A stretch of DNA of 45,091 nucleotides from Porphyromonadaceae bacterium H1 (GCA_001653155.1 BDEJ01000017.1:1-45091); one strand, 5' to 3'. Shown: positions 12,784 through 22,114, counted from the stretch's first letter. Notes: generated by a model from the letters alone, not told the origin. Program-made: numbers and translations.

Positions 12784-14448
12784 ATGAGACTCTCAAGTAT
12801 TTTTCTTTTATCCTTTTTTACACTAATAACTCTGTGCGCTGCCGCACAGGCAACAACAGACCGGGAGACAGCCTTCGTTCATCCAAGCGCAAGTAAAACT
12901 GGCGTCTCCGAGCCAGAAGAAAAAACAACGGATCAAAAGCGCGTAGCAACCTCCGATTCGCTTGGTATCCGGGCGGAAGAAGCATCCAGTTCAAACAGTC
13001 CGGACACCGGATCGTCAAAAATATATCTGAATATTGATAACATCTTTCGTAATCCATCCGAAAAGCAAGAGCAGGCCGACACTACGATAAAAGACAAGGT
13101 AGTGCCAAGTCCGGCAACGCTAGCGAAAGACAGCACAGCGATGCTTCCGCAAAAAGAAGAAAAGCTCGAAACACAACAGCATTTCAGCAACTACATCAAC
13201 GAATTATGCCACGAAGCTCGAAACGATCTTGCCATACAGCGCGCCTTGGAAGAAACACGAAAACTCAGCCTTTCGGAAGGAGATACCGCAGCTTATTTTG
13301 GAAGTCCTTTCTTCATCGAACTCATTTATACGGGAATCCCCCTCCGCATCAACTGGAGAGTCCCTAACAAATTCACAGAGATGCTGCACGGCGCTCCGGC
13401 GGCCACCATCAGCAGTTTCGGCCGGAAGTCCTCTTTGCGCGCAGCCTCTCTGTACGACCTGCGCAGAGATGCCCGTAACGAAATATCGAGAAGCCGTATA
13501 GACCTGTATGCCTCAATCTTCACCAAGCTACCCAGTCCCAGTAATAACAAAAGCAGGATGATTTCTACCAAACCTTTACAGGAAGTCAAATTCGTAGAAG
13601 ATATTTCTTCGAAATTTGAGAAAAGACTTGAAGTTGCCCGACCCGTCATGGGCCCCTGGCAGAAAAAAGCAAATGCACTGGTACAGTTTTCACAAAACTA
13701 CGTGTCGGACAACTGGCATCAGGGAGGAAGCGGAAATATGGCCGTATTGGGCATATTGACAGGCGTACTCAACTACAAAAATAAAGAAAAAACGATACAG
13801 TGGGAAAATAACGGCGAGTGGCGCGCCGGCTTCATGAATGTGGACGACAGTACCGCTCTGCGAACTTTCAACACCAGCGACGACATTCTAAAAATCAACA
13901 GCAAACTGGGCATAAAAGCCAGTGGAAACTGGTTCTATGGTGCCACATTTCATTTCTCCACACAGTTTTTCGACAACTACAAATCTCTGAATTCAAAAGT
14001 ATTTAAAACACGTTTTCTCACGCCGGTACGAATGGATTGGGGTTTGGGTATGGACTACAAACACAAAGATGTCTTATCCGTGATGCTGGCTCCCATTACT
14101 TATAAATTCATCTACGCTAACGATACAAGCCACGTAAATCCGAACAGCTTCGGTATTGAAACCGGCCGAAACGCCCTCCATCAGATAGGTAGCTCCTTCT
14201 TTGTCCAATACAACTACTCTCCATTCAGAGAACTGCAAATAAACTCAAAACTGAAATTCTACACCAACTACGAAAAGGTGGAGATCGATTGGGAAATAGT
14301 GGGTAGCTTCATGGTCAACCGCTTCCTGACAACCCGCATCTCGCTCAACCCCCGCTACGATAATACGGTTATACTTAAGGGCGGCGAAAAGGCACGCATA
14401 CAGTTCAAGGAGCTGATGAGCTTCGGCTTCTCTTTCCGTTTGCGTTAG
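12784..14448 (+). CDS. DUF3078-type outer-membrane protein
   Basis: Protein of 554 residues with a clear signal peptide (residues 1-22, ending LCAAAQA). A low-complexity Ser/Thr/Glu/Lys-rich region follows (about 25-135), then a conserved part. From about residue 290 the sequence reads as DUF3078: FSQNYVSDNWHQGGSGNMAV, ENNGEWRAGFM, and repeated amphipathic strands ending in FGFSFRLR. The terminal Arg after an aromatic strand fits an outer-membrane barrel. The function of the family is unknown. No clear terminator follows before the ilv promoter at 14546. Confidence 0.85.
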   Translation: MRLSSIFLLSFFTLITLCAAAQATTDRETAFVHPSASKTGVSEPEEKTTDQKRVATSDSLGIRAEEASSSNSPDTGSSKIYLNIDNIFRNPSEKQEQADTTIKDKVVPSPATLAKDSTAMLPQKEEKLETQQHFSNYINELCHEARNDLAIQRALEETRKLSLSEGDTAAYFGSPFFIELIYTGIPLRINWRVPNKFTEMLHGAPAATISSFGRKSSLRAASLYDLRRDARNEISRSRIDLYASIFTKLPSPSNNKSRMISTKPLQEVKFVEDISSKFEKRLEVARPVMGPWQKKANALVQFSQNYVSDNWHQGGSGNMAVLGILTGVLNYKNKEKTIQWENNGEWRAGFMNVDDSTALRTFNTSDDILKINSKLGIKASGNWFYGATFHFSTQFFDNYKSLNSKVFKTRFLTPVRMDWGLGMDYKHKDVLSVMLAPITYKFIYANDTSHVNPNSFGIETGRNALHQIGSSFFVQYNYSPFRELQINSKLKFYTNYEKVEIDWEIVGSFMVNRFLTTRISLNPRYDNTVILKGGEKARIQFKELMSFGFSFRLR

Positions 14449-14545
14449 AAAGGCGAAGCTTCTCGGCACAGCGCCAAGGAGTTCTTAAAACGAAAAAACA
14501 TAAGACTTTTTCTTTCGGATTATTGTTCATCCCGATTTAATGATT

Positions 14546-14553
14546 TATCTTTG
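14546..14553 (+). promoter_or_regulatory. Promoter of the ilv operon
   Basis: TATCTTTG is a perfect -7 element. ATTG lies 20 nt upstream as the -33 element. Transcription should begin near 14560, about 14 nt before the leader peptide ATG at 14574. Confidence 0.8.
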
Positions 14554-14573
14554 CAAGCGTAAAAGAATTAATC

Positions 14574-14639
14574 ATGTTTCATAACATTGTCATTCTCATC
14601 TCCGTCCTTCTACTTTGGGTTATAGACTTAAGGTGGTGA
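14574..14639 (+). CDS. Branched-chain leader peptide of the ilv attenuator
   Basis: ORF of 21 codons plus TGA, placed directly between the ilv promoter and the terminator before ilvD. It reads MFHNIVILISVLLLWVI followed by DLRW. Twelve of its 21 residues are Ile (4), Val (3) or Leu (5), and 11 of these fall in the first 17. Such a peptide makes a ribosome stall when charged branched-chain tRNAs are scarce. The stop codon (14637-14639) lies inside the segment that forms the antiterminator (14635-14647), so a ribosome finishing the peptide masks it. This is the classical design of amino acid attenuation known for ilv and leu operons elsewhere. The sequence features are seen; the mechanism is inferred. 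Confidence 0.88.
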   Translation: MFHNIVILISVLLLWVIDLRW

Positions 14640-14703
14640 GAGTGGTTATGTGATATGGTTTTGTTTTAGTTGATTTTGTTTTCATAAAAAAACCTTTCTC
14701 GCC
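14635..14703 (+). promoter_or_regulatory. Antiterminator pairing of the ilv attenuator
   Basis: GGTGAGAGTGGTT (14635-14647) can pair with AACCTTTCTCGCC (14691-14703): ten Watson-Crick pairs, two G-U pairs and one mismatch. The second segment is the 5' arm of the terminator plus part of its loop, so the two folds exclude each other. A ribosome stalled on the Ile/Val/Leu codons leaves 14635-14647 free and favours read-through. A ribosome at the stop codon covers it and favours termination. Confidence 0.8.
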
Positions 14704-14726
14704 AAAAACGAAGAAAGGTTTTTTTA
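14686..14726 (+). terminator. ilv attenuator terminator
   Basis: AAACCTTTCT pairs with AGAAAGGTTT around a 12-nt loop, with further A-T pairs at the base, and the 3' side runs into seven Ts (14719-14725). It ends about 26 bp before the ilvD ATG, so termination here would stop the operon before its first enzyme gene. Confidence 0.9.
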
Positions 14727-14751
14727 TACCGGGAAAACTCAAGAAGTAATA

Positions 14752-16602
14752 ATGAAAGACAATAACTTAAGTATGAGTAAAGAACTAAAGAGCGCCACCA
14801 GCACACAAGGGCGCCGTATGGCCGGAGCCAGAGCGCTTTGGCGGGCAAACGGAATGAAACCCGAACACTTAGGCAAACCCATTATTGCCATCGTAAACTC
14901 ATTCACTCAATTCGTACCCGGGCACGTACACCTCCACCACATAGGTCAACAGGTAAAAACCGAAATAGAGAAACTCGGATGCTTCGCTGCGGAATTCAAT
15001 ACGATAGCCATCGACGACGGGATAGCCATGGGGCACGACGGCATGCTCTACTCCCTCCCTTCGCGCGATCTGATTGCCGACAGTGTGGAATATATGCTGA
15101 ACGCACACAAGGCCGATGCCATGATTTGCATCAGCAATTGCGACAAAATAACACCCGGCATGCTCATGGCAGCCATGCGCTTGAACATACCTTGTATTTT
15201 TGTATCCGGCGGACCGATGGAAGCCGGGAGGCTAGATGGGAAACAGCTCGATCTGGTCGATGCTATGGTTAAAGGAGCCGATCCGAAACTCTCCGACGAA
15301 GAAATAGCCCGCATCGAGAATGCCGCTTGCCCCACCTGCGGCTCCTGTTCGGGGATGTTCACGGCCAATTCGATGAACTGCCTCAACGAAGCCATCGGCT
15401 TGGCATTGCCGGGCAACGGAAGCATCGTAGCCACACATGCCAATCGTATGAAACTTTTCGAAGATGCTGCCAGACTGATCGTTCACAACGCCTACCGCTA
15501 CTATCGCGATGGCGATACAAGCGTATTGCCGCGAAACATTGCTACGCGTCAGGCTTTTCTCAACGCCATGACCCTCGATATAGCCATGGGAGGCTCCACC
15601 AATACCATCCTCCACCTCCTGGCCATAGCCCGCGAAGCGGAAACGGAATTCAACATGGACGATATCGACGCGCTCTCCCGAAAAACACCATGTATTTGTA
15701 AGGTAGCTCCCAACTCCGAGCGCTATCACATACAGGATGTCAACCGGGCCGGAGGGGTGCTCGGCATACTGGGCGAACTGGCAAAAGCGGGCCTGGTCGA
15801 TACTTCGGTAATGCGAGTCGACGGTTTGAGCTTAAGTGATGCTATTGCGCGCTACGACATCCTTTCCGAAAAAACAGCCCCTGAGATCATCGACTTGTAC
15901 AAAAGCGCTCCGGGCAACCGTTTCAACCTAAGTATGGCCTCGCAAAATGCTTCCTTCGAAACACTCGACACCGACCGGGAAACAGGCTGCATACGAAGCC
16001 TGGAACACGCCTACACAAAAGACGGAGGACTCGCTGTGCTAAGAGGGAATATTGCTCCGGACGGCTGCGTGGTAAAAACCGCCGGCGTAGACGAGAGCAT
16101 CCTCCACTTTCGAGGCAAAGCGAAAGTTTTCGAATCACAGGATGCAGCCTGCAAAGGCATACTCGACGGTAGCGTGGCAGCAGGCGATGTGGTGGTGATC
16201 ACCCACGAAGGCCCGAAAGGCGGCCCGGGCATGCAGGAAATGCTCTACCCCACCTCCTACATCAAATCGCGTGGACTGGGCAAGACCTGTGCCCTGATCA
16301 CCGACGGGCGTTTCTCGGGGGGGACTTCGGGCCTATCCATCGGGCACATATCTCCCGAAGCCGCCGCCGGAGGAAACATCGGCCTTCTGCGAGACGGAGA
16401 TACAATCGAAATAGACATCCCGAAACGCAGCATCAACGTTGTACTGAGCGACACGGAGCTGGAAGCTCGAAGGAAACTGGAAGAGGCACGAGGCAAAGAC
16501 GCTTTTAGCCCCAAGACACGTAAACGTTACGTTTCAAAAGCCCTGAAGGCCTATGCAAGCCTCGTAAGTTCGGCCGACAAAGGTGCGGTACGGATTATTT
16601 AA
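14752..16602 (+). CDS. ilvD: Dihydroxy-acid dehydratase
   Basis: Third common enzyme of isoleucine and valine synthesis. It dehydrates 2,3-dihydroxy-isovalerate and 2,3-dihydroxy-3-methylvalerate with an Fe-S cluster. The protein has 616 residues, the same as E. coli IlvD, and aligns by eye from [15 protein letters not shown] and [13 protein letters not shown] onward. Likely cluster and active-site cysteines are Cys130 (SNCDK) and Cys199 (in CPTCGSCSG, 193-201). The start at ATG 14752 is used; the ATG at 14773 (MSKELKS) is a possible alternative because homologues begin close to it. It is the first structural gene after the attenuator. Confidence 0.96.
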   Translation: MKDNNLSMSKELKSATSTQGRRMAGARALWRANGMKPEHLGKPIIAIVNSFTQFVPGHVHLHHIGQQVKTEIEKLGCFAAEFNTIAIDDGIAMGHDGMLYSLPSRDLIADSVEYMLNAHKADAMICISNCDKITPGMLMAAMRLNIPCIFVSGGPMEAGRLDGKQLDLVDAMVKGADPKLSDEEIARIENAACPTCGSCSGMFTANSMNCLNEAIGLALPGNGSIVATHANRMKLFEDAARLIVHNAYRYYRDGDTSVLPRNIATRQAFLNAMTLDIAMGGSTNTILHLLAIAREAETEFNMDDIDALSRKTPCICKVAPNSERYHIQDVNRAGGVLGILGELAKAGLVDTSVMRVDGLSLSDAIARYDILSEKTAPEIIDLYKSAPGNRFNLSMASQNASFETLDTDRETGCIRSLEHAYTKDGGLAVLRGNIAPDGCVVKTAGVDESILHFRGKAKVFESQDAACKGILDGSVAAGDVVVITHEGPKGGPGMQEMLYPTSYIKSRGLGKTCALITDGRFSGGTSGLSIGHISPEAAAGGNIGLLRDGDTIEIDIPKRSINVVLSDTELEARRKLEEARGKDAFSPKTRKRYVSKALKAYASLVSSADKGAVRII

Positions 16603-16655
16603 AGAATATTTTTTCGAAATAAAAACTACGAATCATAACGATAAAAACTTTTACG

Positions 16656-18338
16656 ATGAAACTAACAGGAAGCGAAGCTTTGATACAAGCACTGAAGCAA
16701 GAAGGGGTCGACACCATATTCGGATATCCGGGTGGCGCCATTATGCCTGTGTTCGATGCGTTGTACGACCACAGTCGGGACATAAAACACATCCTGATGC
16801 GCCACGAGCAAGGAGCCACCCATGCCGCACAGGGCTACGCCCGTGTATCGGGCAAAGTAGGCGTATGCTTCGTAACATCGGGGCCGGGCGCCACCAACAC
16901 CATTACCGGTATAGGCGACGCCCTGATGGATAGCACCCCCATGGTAGTCATCACCGGACAGGTAGGCGCTGCTCTACTGGGCTCCGATGCCTTTCAGGAG
17001 ATCGACGTGGTCGGCATCACGCAGCCCATCACCAAATGGGCCTACCAGATACGTCGCGCCGAGGATGTAGCCTGGGCCGTGGCACGCGCCTTCTACATAG
17101 CACGCAGCGGGCGTCCCGGCCCGGTAGTGCTCGACTTCACAAAAAATGCTCAAATCGAAACTACGGAATTCCACTACCAAGCCTGCAACTTCATACGGAG
17201 CTACAACCCTTTCCCCGAACTGCAAAGCGAACAAGTCGAGAAAGCCGTCCGGCTTATCGACCGGGCCGAACGCCCCTTCGCGTTGGTCGGACAAGGCGTG
17301 GTGCTATCCGGCGCCGAAGAAGCCCTGCGCAACTTTCTCGAAAAAGCCGACATACCGGCAGCTGCAACCCTGCTCGGACTCTCGGCCATGCCCTCCGACT
17401 TTCCTCTCAACAGAGGCTTCCTCGGTATGCACGGGAACGTAGCTCCCAACCTGAAAACCAACGAATGCGACCTGTTGATTGCCATCGGAATGCGATTCGA
17501 CGACCGCGTTACGGGCGACCTCAACAGCTACGCCCGGCAGGCCCGTATCATACACATCGATATCGACCCTTCCGAAATCAATAAAAACGTAAAAGTCCAT
17601 GCTCCGATATGGGCCGATGCCCGGGAGGCCCTCGAAGCCCTTACCCAAGGTATCCGCCCGGCCAAACACAGCGAATGGATAGCCTCCTTCGAGCCTCACG
17701 ACCGCAAAGAGTTTGAAAAGGTAATCGAAAAGGAAATCCATCCTGAAGAAGGGCCCATAACAATGGGCGAAGTGGTACGCCTTGTCTCCGAGGCCACGGA
17801 ACACGACGCCGTGCTGGTAAACGACGTGGGACAGAACCAAATGATTTCGGCGCGCTACTTCCGTTTCAAGCGCACACGCAGCATAGTTACTTCGGGCGGA
17901 CTCGGCACCATGGGATTCGGGCTGCCGGCAGCCATCGGAGCCAAGACCGGAGCGCCTGAACGTCGCGTATGTCTCTTCTGCGGCGACGGCGGATTCCAAA
18001 TGACCTTGCAGGAGCTCGGAACCATCATGCAGGAAGGAACGGGCTTAAAAATGATTATACTCAACAACCAGTTTCTCGGCATGGTACGTCAGTGGCAAGA
18101 GCTCTTCTTCGACGAGCGTTACTCATTCACCCACATGCAGAACCCGGATTTTGTGGCTATTGCCAAGGCCTACGGCATCGAAGGCTGCGAGGTGAGCCTC
18201 CGCGAAGAACTCCCGCAGGCCATCGACCGCATGCTGGCCGACGACAAACCCTACCTGCTCGTCGTTAACGTCGAACAAAAAGGCATGGTGCTTCCTATGG
18301 TACCGGCCGGAAGCTGCGTAACCAACATCTTATTCTAA
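16656..18338 (+). CDS. ilvB: Acetolactate synthase, large catalytic subunit
   Basis: ThDP-dependent enzyme joining two pyruvates, or pyruvate and 2-oxobutyrate, as the first common step of valine, leucine and isoleucine synthesis. It has 560 residues. The catalytic Glu51 lies in RHEQGATHAAQGYAR. The ThDP motif begins GDGGFQMTLQEL near residue 442 and ends at LNN, the expected distance. The three-domain order (PYR, FAD-binding-like, PP) is complete, and the C-terminus VPAGSCVTNILF is typical of biosynthetic rather than catabolic forms. It lies 53 bp after ilvD and 18 bp before the small subunit. Confidence 0.95.
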   Translation: MKLTGSEALIQALKQEGVDTIFGYPGGAIMPVFDALYDHSRDIKHILMRHEQGATHAAQGYARVSGKVGVCFVTSGPGATNTITGIGDALMDSTPMVVITGQVGAALLGSDAFQEIDVVGITQPITKWAYQIRRAEDVAWAVARAFYIARSGRPGPVVLDFTKNAQIETTEFHYQACNFIRSYNPFPELQSEQVEKAVRLIDRAERPFALVGQGVVLSGAEEALRNFLEKADIPAAATLLGLSAMPSDFPLNRGFLGMHGNVAPNLKTNECDLLIAIGMRFDDRVTGDLNSYARQARIIHIDIDPSEINKNVKVHAPIWADAREALEALTQGIRPAKHSEWIASFEPHDRKEFEKVIEKEIHPEEGPITMGEVVRLVSEATEHDAVLVNDVGQNQMISARYFRFKRTRSIVTSGGLGTMGFGLPAAIGAKTGAPERRVCLFCGDGGFQMTLQELGTIMQEGTGLKMIILNNQFLGMVRQWQELFFDERYSFTHMQNPDFVAIAKAYGIEGCEVSLREELPQAIDRMLADDKPYLLVVNVEQKGMVLPMVPAGSCVTNILF

Positions 18339-18356
18339 CCAACAACAGCAAGCATC

Positions 18357-18908
18357 ATGGAAGAAAAACTCTATACCATCACCGTATTTTCCGAACACAG
18401 CGTAGGTATCCTCAATCAGGTAAGTATCATCTTCACACGCCGCGGACTGAATATCGAAACCCTCTCCGTATCGCCCTCAGCCCTGAGCGGCATACACAAG
18501 TTCACCATCACCCTCTTTTGCAGCCGCGAGATGGTCGAGAAAGTCGTCAAACAAATCGACCGCCGTGTGGACATACTCAAAGCCTATTACAACACCGACG
18601 AAGAGCTCGTGCATCAGGAAATAGCCCTCTACAAGGTGGCTACCGACAAACTTATCGCCCTCGGCGGCATCGAGGAGCTGATACGCCGCTACCACATCCG
18701 CATCCTCGAACTGAACGAAAGCAGCGTAGTATTCCAAAAAGCCGGACACTACAACGAGACACAGGAGCTCTTCGAAGAACTCAAAGAACAGGTGGGCGTA
18801 CTCCAGTTTATCCGCTCGGGACGCGTAGCCATCACCAAGTCGAAGGTAGAGCGCCTCAGCGACATGCTCGCCGCCATCGAGGCTAAACGCAAACCCGATA
18901 CGGATTAA
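18357..18908 (+). CDS. ilvN: Acetolactate synthase, small regulatory subunit
   Basis: Regulatory subunit of 183 residues. The N-terminal ACT domain (about 4-78) begins YTITVFSEHSVGILNQVSIIFTRRG-like, with the Gly and Asn residues that usually bind the feedback inhibitor valine. The C-terminal ALS_ss_C domain covers about 84-165. The subunit activates IlvB and confers feedback inhibition. It directly follows ilvB. The 178 bp after its stop hold no clear terminator but do contain a new promoter at 19031. Confidence 0.93.
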   Translation: MEEKLYTITVFSEHSVGILNQVSIIFTRRGLNIETLSVSPSALSGIHKFTITLFCSREMVEKVVKQIDRRVDILKAYYNTDEELVHQEIALYKVATDKLIALGGIEELIRRYHIRILELNESSVVFQKAGHYNETQELFEELKEQVGVLQFIRSGRVAITKSKVERLSDMLAAIEAKRKPDTD

Positions 18909-19030
18909 GTAAAGAACAGCAGGTCTCCAAAGGATGGGCTTACGAAAGTCGGAGAACAAGATTTCACAAGCCAACAACCGAGAGCAGAGACAGCAGAAAC
19001 AGAGTATTTCAGCCTTTGTAAAAAAGTAAG

Positions 19031-19038
19031 TACATTTG
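19031..19038 (+). promoter_or_regulatory. Internal promoter before the MBL gene
   Basis: TACATTTG matches the -7 consensus and lies 49 bp before the ATG at 19087. A TTTG at 19015-19018 is too close (12 nt) to be a normal -33 element. If active, the promoter would transcribe the MBL gene, the methyltransferase and ilvC independently of the attenuator at 14.6 kb. Confidence 0.65.
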
Positions 19039-19086
19039 CAGTCAGAGATTTTAGACCCAAATGAATAATTCTAAACCCAAAATAAT

Positions 19087-20193
19087 ATGTTAATCCGCGA
19101 ATTTCACCCGGTCGGACAAGGAGCCTTTTATACAGAAAAACACAAATACGGTAAAGACGGAAATTTTACCATAGTTTATGACTGTGGATCTACTACTAAA
19201 GGAAATGCATTGAAAGAAGCAATAAACTCAACTTTCGAGTGTAACAACATTATTGATGTGCTTTTCATTTCCCATTTTCACGAGGATCATATTAACGGAG
19301 TAAAACGCCTTTCAAAGAAATGTGAAATAAAAAACGTTGTTCTACCTCTGCTTGATGAATCCGAAAAAATCTGGGCAATAGCCAAAATATTATGTGAAGC
19401 AGAGAGCGAAAAAGAAGAAGAAAAAGAAAGAGATGCTTTAATTCAATTGATTATCAAGCCGAAGGATTTTTTCAACGAGGGAACTAAAATTACAGTTGTC
19501 AACCCATCAGGGGATAATAATCAAAATTCCATTAATCTACAGGATCCAGAGGATCCAGAGATTCCCGAAAAAATTCAAAGTGGAACAAAACTTAGTATCA
19601 AAAAGCAAGATCTTATATGGTGTTTTATTCCGATTAACTATAAAAACGAAGAAAGAAAGAACATATTAAAAGAAAAAACACAAGACATAAATATAAATAA
19701 CGTTATAGAAGATATAAAGAGCGGAAATCAAACGACAATAAACAAAATCAAGGAGGTGTATAAGAACATTGACAAAGAAACTAAAAAAGACTTGAACACG
19801 ACTTCAATGTTGTTGTTTTCCGGAATAGATAAAAACGAGATCATTCTTTCACAACAGAACCTCAAATCCTGCTCACATTCAAATGCGGGTTGTTTGTATA
19901 CGGGTGACGCTAATTTATGTGAAGAATTAATTGAAGAGCTAAAAAGAATACTAAAGAACTTCTTTCCTTATATCGGTACTTTACAAGTGCCTCATCACGG
20001 ATCTACCCGCAGCTATAATAGAGATATACCCATACTCTTAGAAGAAATCCGTTATGCAGTAATTTCATATGGAACAAAGAATAAATACAAGCATCCATCG
20101 TGCGATGTTATATGCGATCTGATCAAGCATAGACTCATTCCCTTTTGCGTGACAGAAGATAAGAACACCAAAGTAACACAGGAGATCAAATAA
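19087..20193 (+). CDS. ComEC-like metallo-beta-lactamase-fold hydrolase
   Basis: Soluble MBL-fold protein of 368 residues with no signal peptide or membrane segment. The metal-site motifs are complete: HFHEDH (His63, His65, Asp67, His68), Asp274 in YTGDANL, PHHGS (His303, His304) and His336 in KYKHPS. PHHGS and the later HPS are the signature of MBL domains like that of the DNA-uptake protein ComEC. Between the first and second motif lies a long Lys/Glu/Asn-rich insert (about residues 105-235). Base composition is much more AT-rich than the flanking ilv genes, with many AAA, ATA and AGA codons, which suggests recent acquisition. It interrupts what would be a compact ilv operon, has its own promoter, and lies 9 bp before the methyltransferase. 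Its substrate is unknown; a nuclease or phosphodiesterase is possible from the fold. Confidence 0.85.
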   Translation: MLIREFHPVGQGAFYTEKHKYGKDGNFTIVYDCGSTTKGNALKEAINSTFECNNIIDVLFISHFHEDHINGVKRLSKKCEIKNVVLPLLDESEKIWAIAKILCEAESEKEEEKERDALIQLIIKPKDFFNEGTKITVVNPSGDNNQNSINLQDPEDPEIPEKIQSGTKLSIKKQDLIWCFIPINYKNEERKNILKEKTQDININNVIEDIKSGNQTTINKIKEVYKNIDKETKKDLNTTSMLLFSGIDKNEIILSQQNLKSCSHSNAGCLYTGDANLCEELIEELKRILKNFFPYIGTLQVPHHGSTRSYNRDIPILLEEIRYAVISYGTKNKYKHPSCDVICDLIKHRLIPFCVTEDKNTKVTQEIK

Positions 20194-20202
20194 CAAAGCC
20201 CA

Positions 20203-21006
20203 ATGCAGAAAAGACATTCGGACAGAGAACGGTATTTTCAGGAGCTGGCCAATACCTCGCGGAGCTACTACCTCGACTATCTGAAGCCCTTTAAGGAAAT
20301 CGGCGACGGATGCCGCGTGCTCGAAGTCGGTTGCGGCGAAGGCGGGAACCTCCTCCCCTTTGCTGAGAGGGGCTGCAACGTAGCCGGCATCGACCTTTCG
20401 GAAGGAAAAATTGCACATGCCCGTCGGTTTTTCGAAGCGGCAGGTCAGGCAGGAAGCTTCAGGTCGGGTAACTTTCTGCATCTACCCGCTCCCGCGGACG
20501 AAGCCGAACGCTACGATCTGATACTGATTCACGACGTAATCGAACACATCGAGGCGCCTCAAAAAAAAGACTTCATGCTGCATACAAAGAAATTTCTACG
20601 ACAGGACGGCATCGTATTTTGGGGCTTTCCGGCCTGGCAGATGCCTTTCGGAGGGCATCAGCAACTCTGTCGGAGCCGCATCTGTTCGGCGCTACCTTTC
20701 GTCCACCTCCTGCCCGGTGCTTTATATCCCGCTTTTCTGCGACTTTTCGGGGAGGCGCCTGCCAGCATTAAGGAACTGATGAGCATCAAGCGCTCGAAAA
20801 CCAGCATCGAAAGCTTCGAAAAACTCTCCGACGTTTGCGGATACCGCATCCGAGACCGACTTCTGTGGTTTATCAATCCGCATTACAAGCAAAAATTCGG
20901 CCTGCCTCCCATCCGCTTAGGGATATTCTTTTCAAAACTCCCTTATTTTCGGAACTTCCTGTCGACATCCTGCTTTTACATAAGCACAATAAAGGAGGCA
21001 GCATAA
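20203..21006 (+). CDS. Class I SAM-dependent methyltransferase
   Basis: Protein of 267 residues. The SAM-binding motif I is VLEVGCGEGGNLLPFAERG (about 46-64). GIDLS supplies the acidic residue after the second strand, and LILIHDVIEHI matches motif IV of the Methyltransf_11/23 type. The C-terminal half (about 160-260) is rich in Phe, Pro and basic residues and may touch membranes or lipid-like substrates. Composition matches the ilv genes, unlike the MBL gene before it. It precedes ilvC by 41 bp with no visible terminator. The substrate is unknown. Confidence 0.85.
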   Translation: MQKRHSDRERYFQELANTSRSYYLDYLKPFKEIGDGCRVLEVGCGEGGNLLPFAERGCNVAGIDLSEGKIAHARRFFEAAGQAGSFRSGNFLHLPAPADEAERYDLILIHDVIEHIEAPQKKDFMLHTKKFLRQDGIVFWGFPAWQMPFGGHQQLCRSRICSALPFVHLLPGALYPAFLRLFGEAPASIKELMSIKRSKTSIESFEKLSDVCGYRIRDRLLWFINPHYKQKFGLPPIRLGIFFSKLPYFRNFLSTSCFYISTIKEAA

Positions 21007-21047
21007 AACCAGCAAAAAACGAACATTAACAAGCAAAAAAGAAGAAT

Positions 21048-22094
21048 ATGGCAACAATGAATTTTGGCGGTGTGAACGAAACGGTCGTTACCCGCAATGA
21101 GTTTCCGCTTGAAAAAGCGCGCGAAGTATTGAAAAACGAAACCATCGCCGTTATCGGTTACGGAGTTCAAGGACCGGGCCAGTCGCTAAACCTGCGCGAC
21201 AACGGCTTCAACGTCATTGTAGGTCAGCGCAAAGGCGGCAAGACCTGGGATAAGGCCGTGGCCGACGGTTGGGTTCCGGGCGAGAGCCTCTTCGAGATAG
21301 AAGAAGCCTGCCAACGGGCGAGCATCATCCAGTACCTGCTCTCGGATGCGGCGCAGATTGAAGTATGGCCGCGCATCAAACCCCTGCTTACGCCGGGTAA
21401 GGCACTCTACTTCTCGCACGGCTTCGGAGTAACGTACAAGGAACGTACGGGCATCATCCCGCCGGCAGACGTGGATGTCATTCTGGTAGCACCCAAAGGA
21501 TCAGGCACTTCGCTGCGCAGGATGTTTGTCGAAGGACGCGGTCTCAACTCTTCCTTCGCGATCTTCCAAGATGCCACCGGACGGGCCTGGGAGCGTTGCG
21601 TAGCCCTCGGCATCGGAGTGGGCTCGGGCTACCTGTTCGAAACCACTTTTAAGAAAGAGGTTTACTCCGACCTAACGGGCGAACGCGGAACTTTGATGGG
21701 AGCCATACAAGGCCTGCTGCTGGCACAATACGAAGTACTGCGCGAAAACGGGCACAGCCCCTCGGAAGCTTTCAACGAAACGGTTGAAGAACTGACCCAG
21801 TCGCTGATGCCTCTCTTTGCCGAAAACGGTATGGACTGGATGTATGCCAACTGCTCGACTACGGCGCAGCGTGGCGCATTGGACTGGATGACTCCCTTCC
21901 ACGATGCCACCAAACCCGTATTCCAAAAGCTATACGCCGAAGTAGCCGCCGGCAACGAAGCCCAACGCTCCATCGACAGTAACTCGCAAGCGGACTACCG
22001 CGAGAAACTGGAAAAGGAATTGAAAGCCCTCCGCGAGAGCGAGATGTGGCAAACAGGAGCCGTAGTACGTAAACTCCGCCCCGAAAACAATTAG
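21048..22094 (+). CDS. ilvC: Ketol-acid reductoisomerase
   Basis: Second common enzyme of branched-chain synthesis: isomerises and reduces acetolactate or acetohydroxybutyrate with NAD(P)H and Mg. It has 348 residues, a class I-sized protein. The Rossmann motif is VIGYGVQGPGQSLNLRDNG (about 36-54). The HGFGV and VAPKGSG segments and the C-terminal metal-binding helices (GERGTLMGAIQGLL, ETVEELTQSL) are all present. The cofactor loop reads GQRKGGKTW. No promoter is visible between it and the methyltransferase, so it depends on read-through from upstream. A terminator follows at 22115. Confidence 0.95.
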   Translation: MATMNFGGVNETVVTRNEFPLEKAREVLKNETIAVIGYGVQGPGQSLNLRDNGFNVIVGQRKGGKTWDKAVADGWVPGESLFEIEEACQRASIIQYLLSDAAQIEVWPRIKPLLTPGKALYFSHGFGVTYKERTGIIPPADVDVILVAPKGSGTSLRRMFVEGRGLNSSFAIFQDATGRAWERCVALGIGVGSGYLFETTFKKEVYSDLTGERGTLMGAIQGLLLAQYEVLRENGHSPSEAFNETVEELTQSLMPLFAENGMDWMYANCSTTAQRGALDWMTPFHDATKPVFQKLYAEVAAGNEAQRSIDSNSQADYREKLEKELKALRESEMWQTGAVVRKLRPENN

Positions 22095-22114
22095 CAAACA
22101 CAAAGACAAGAGCA

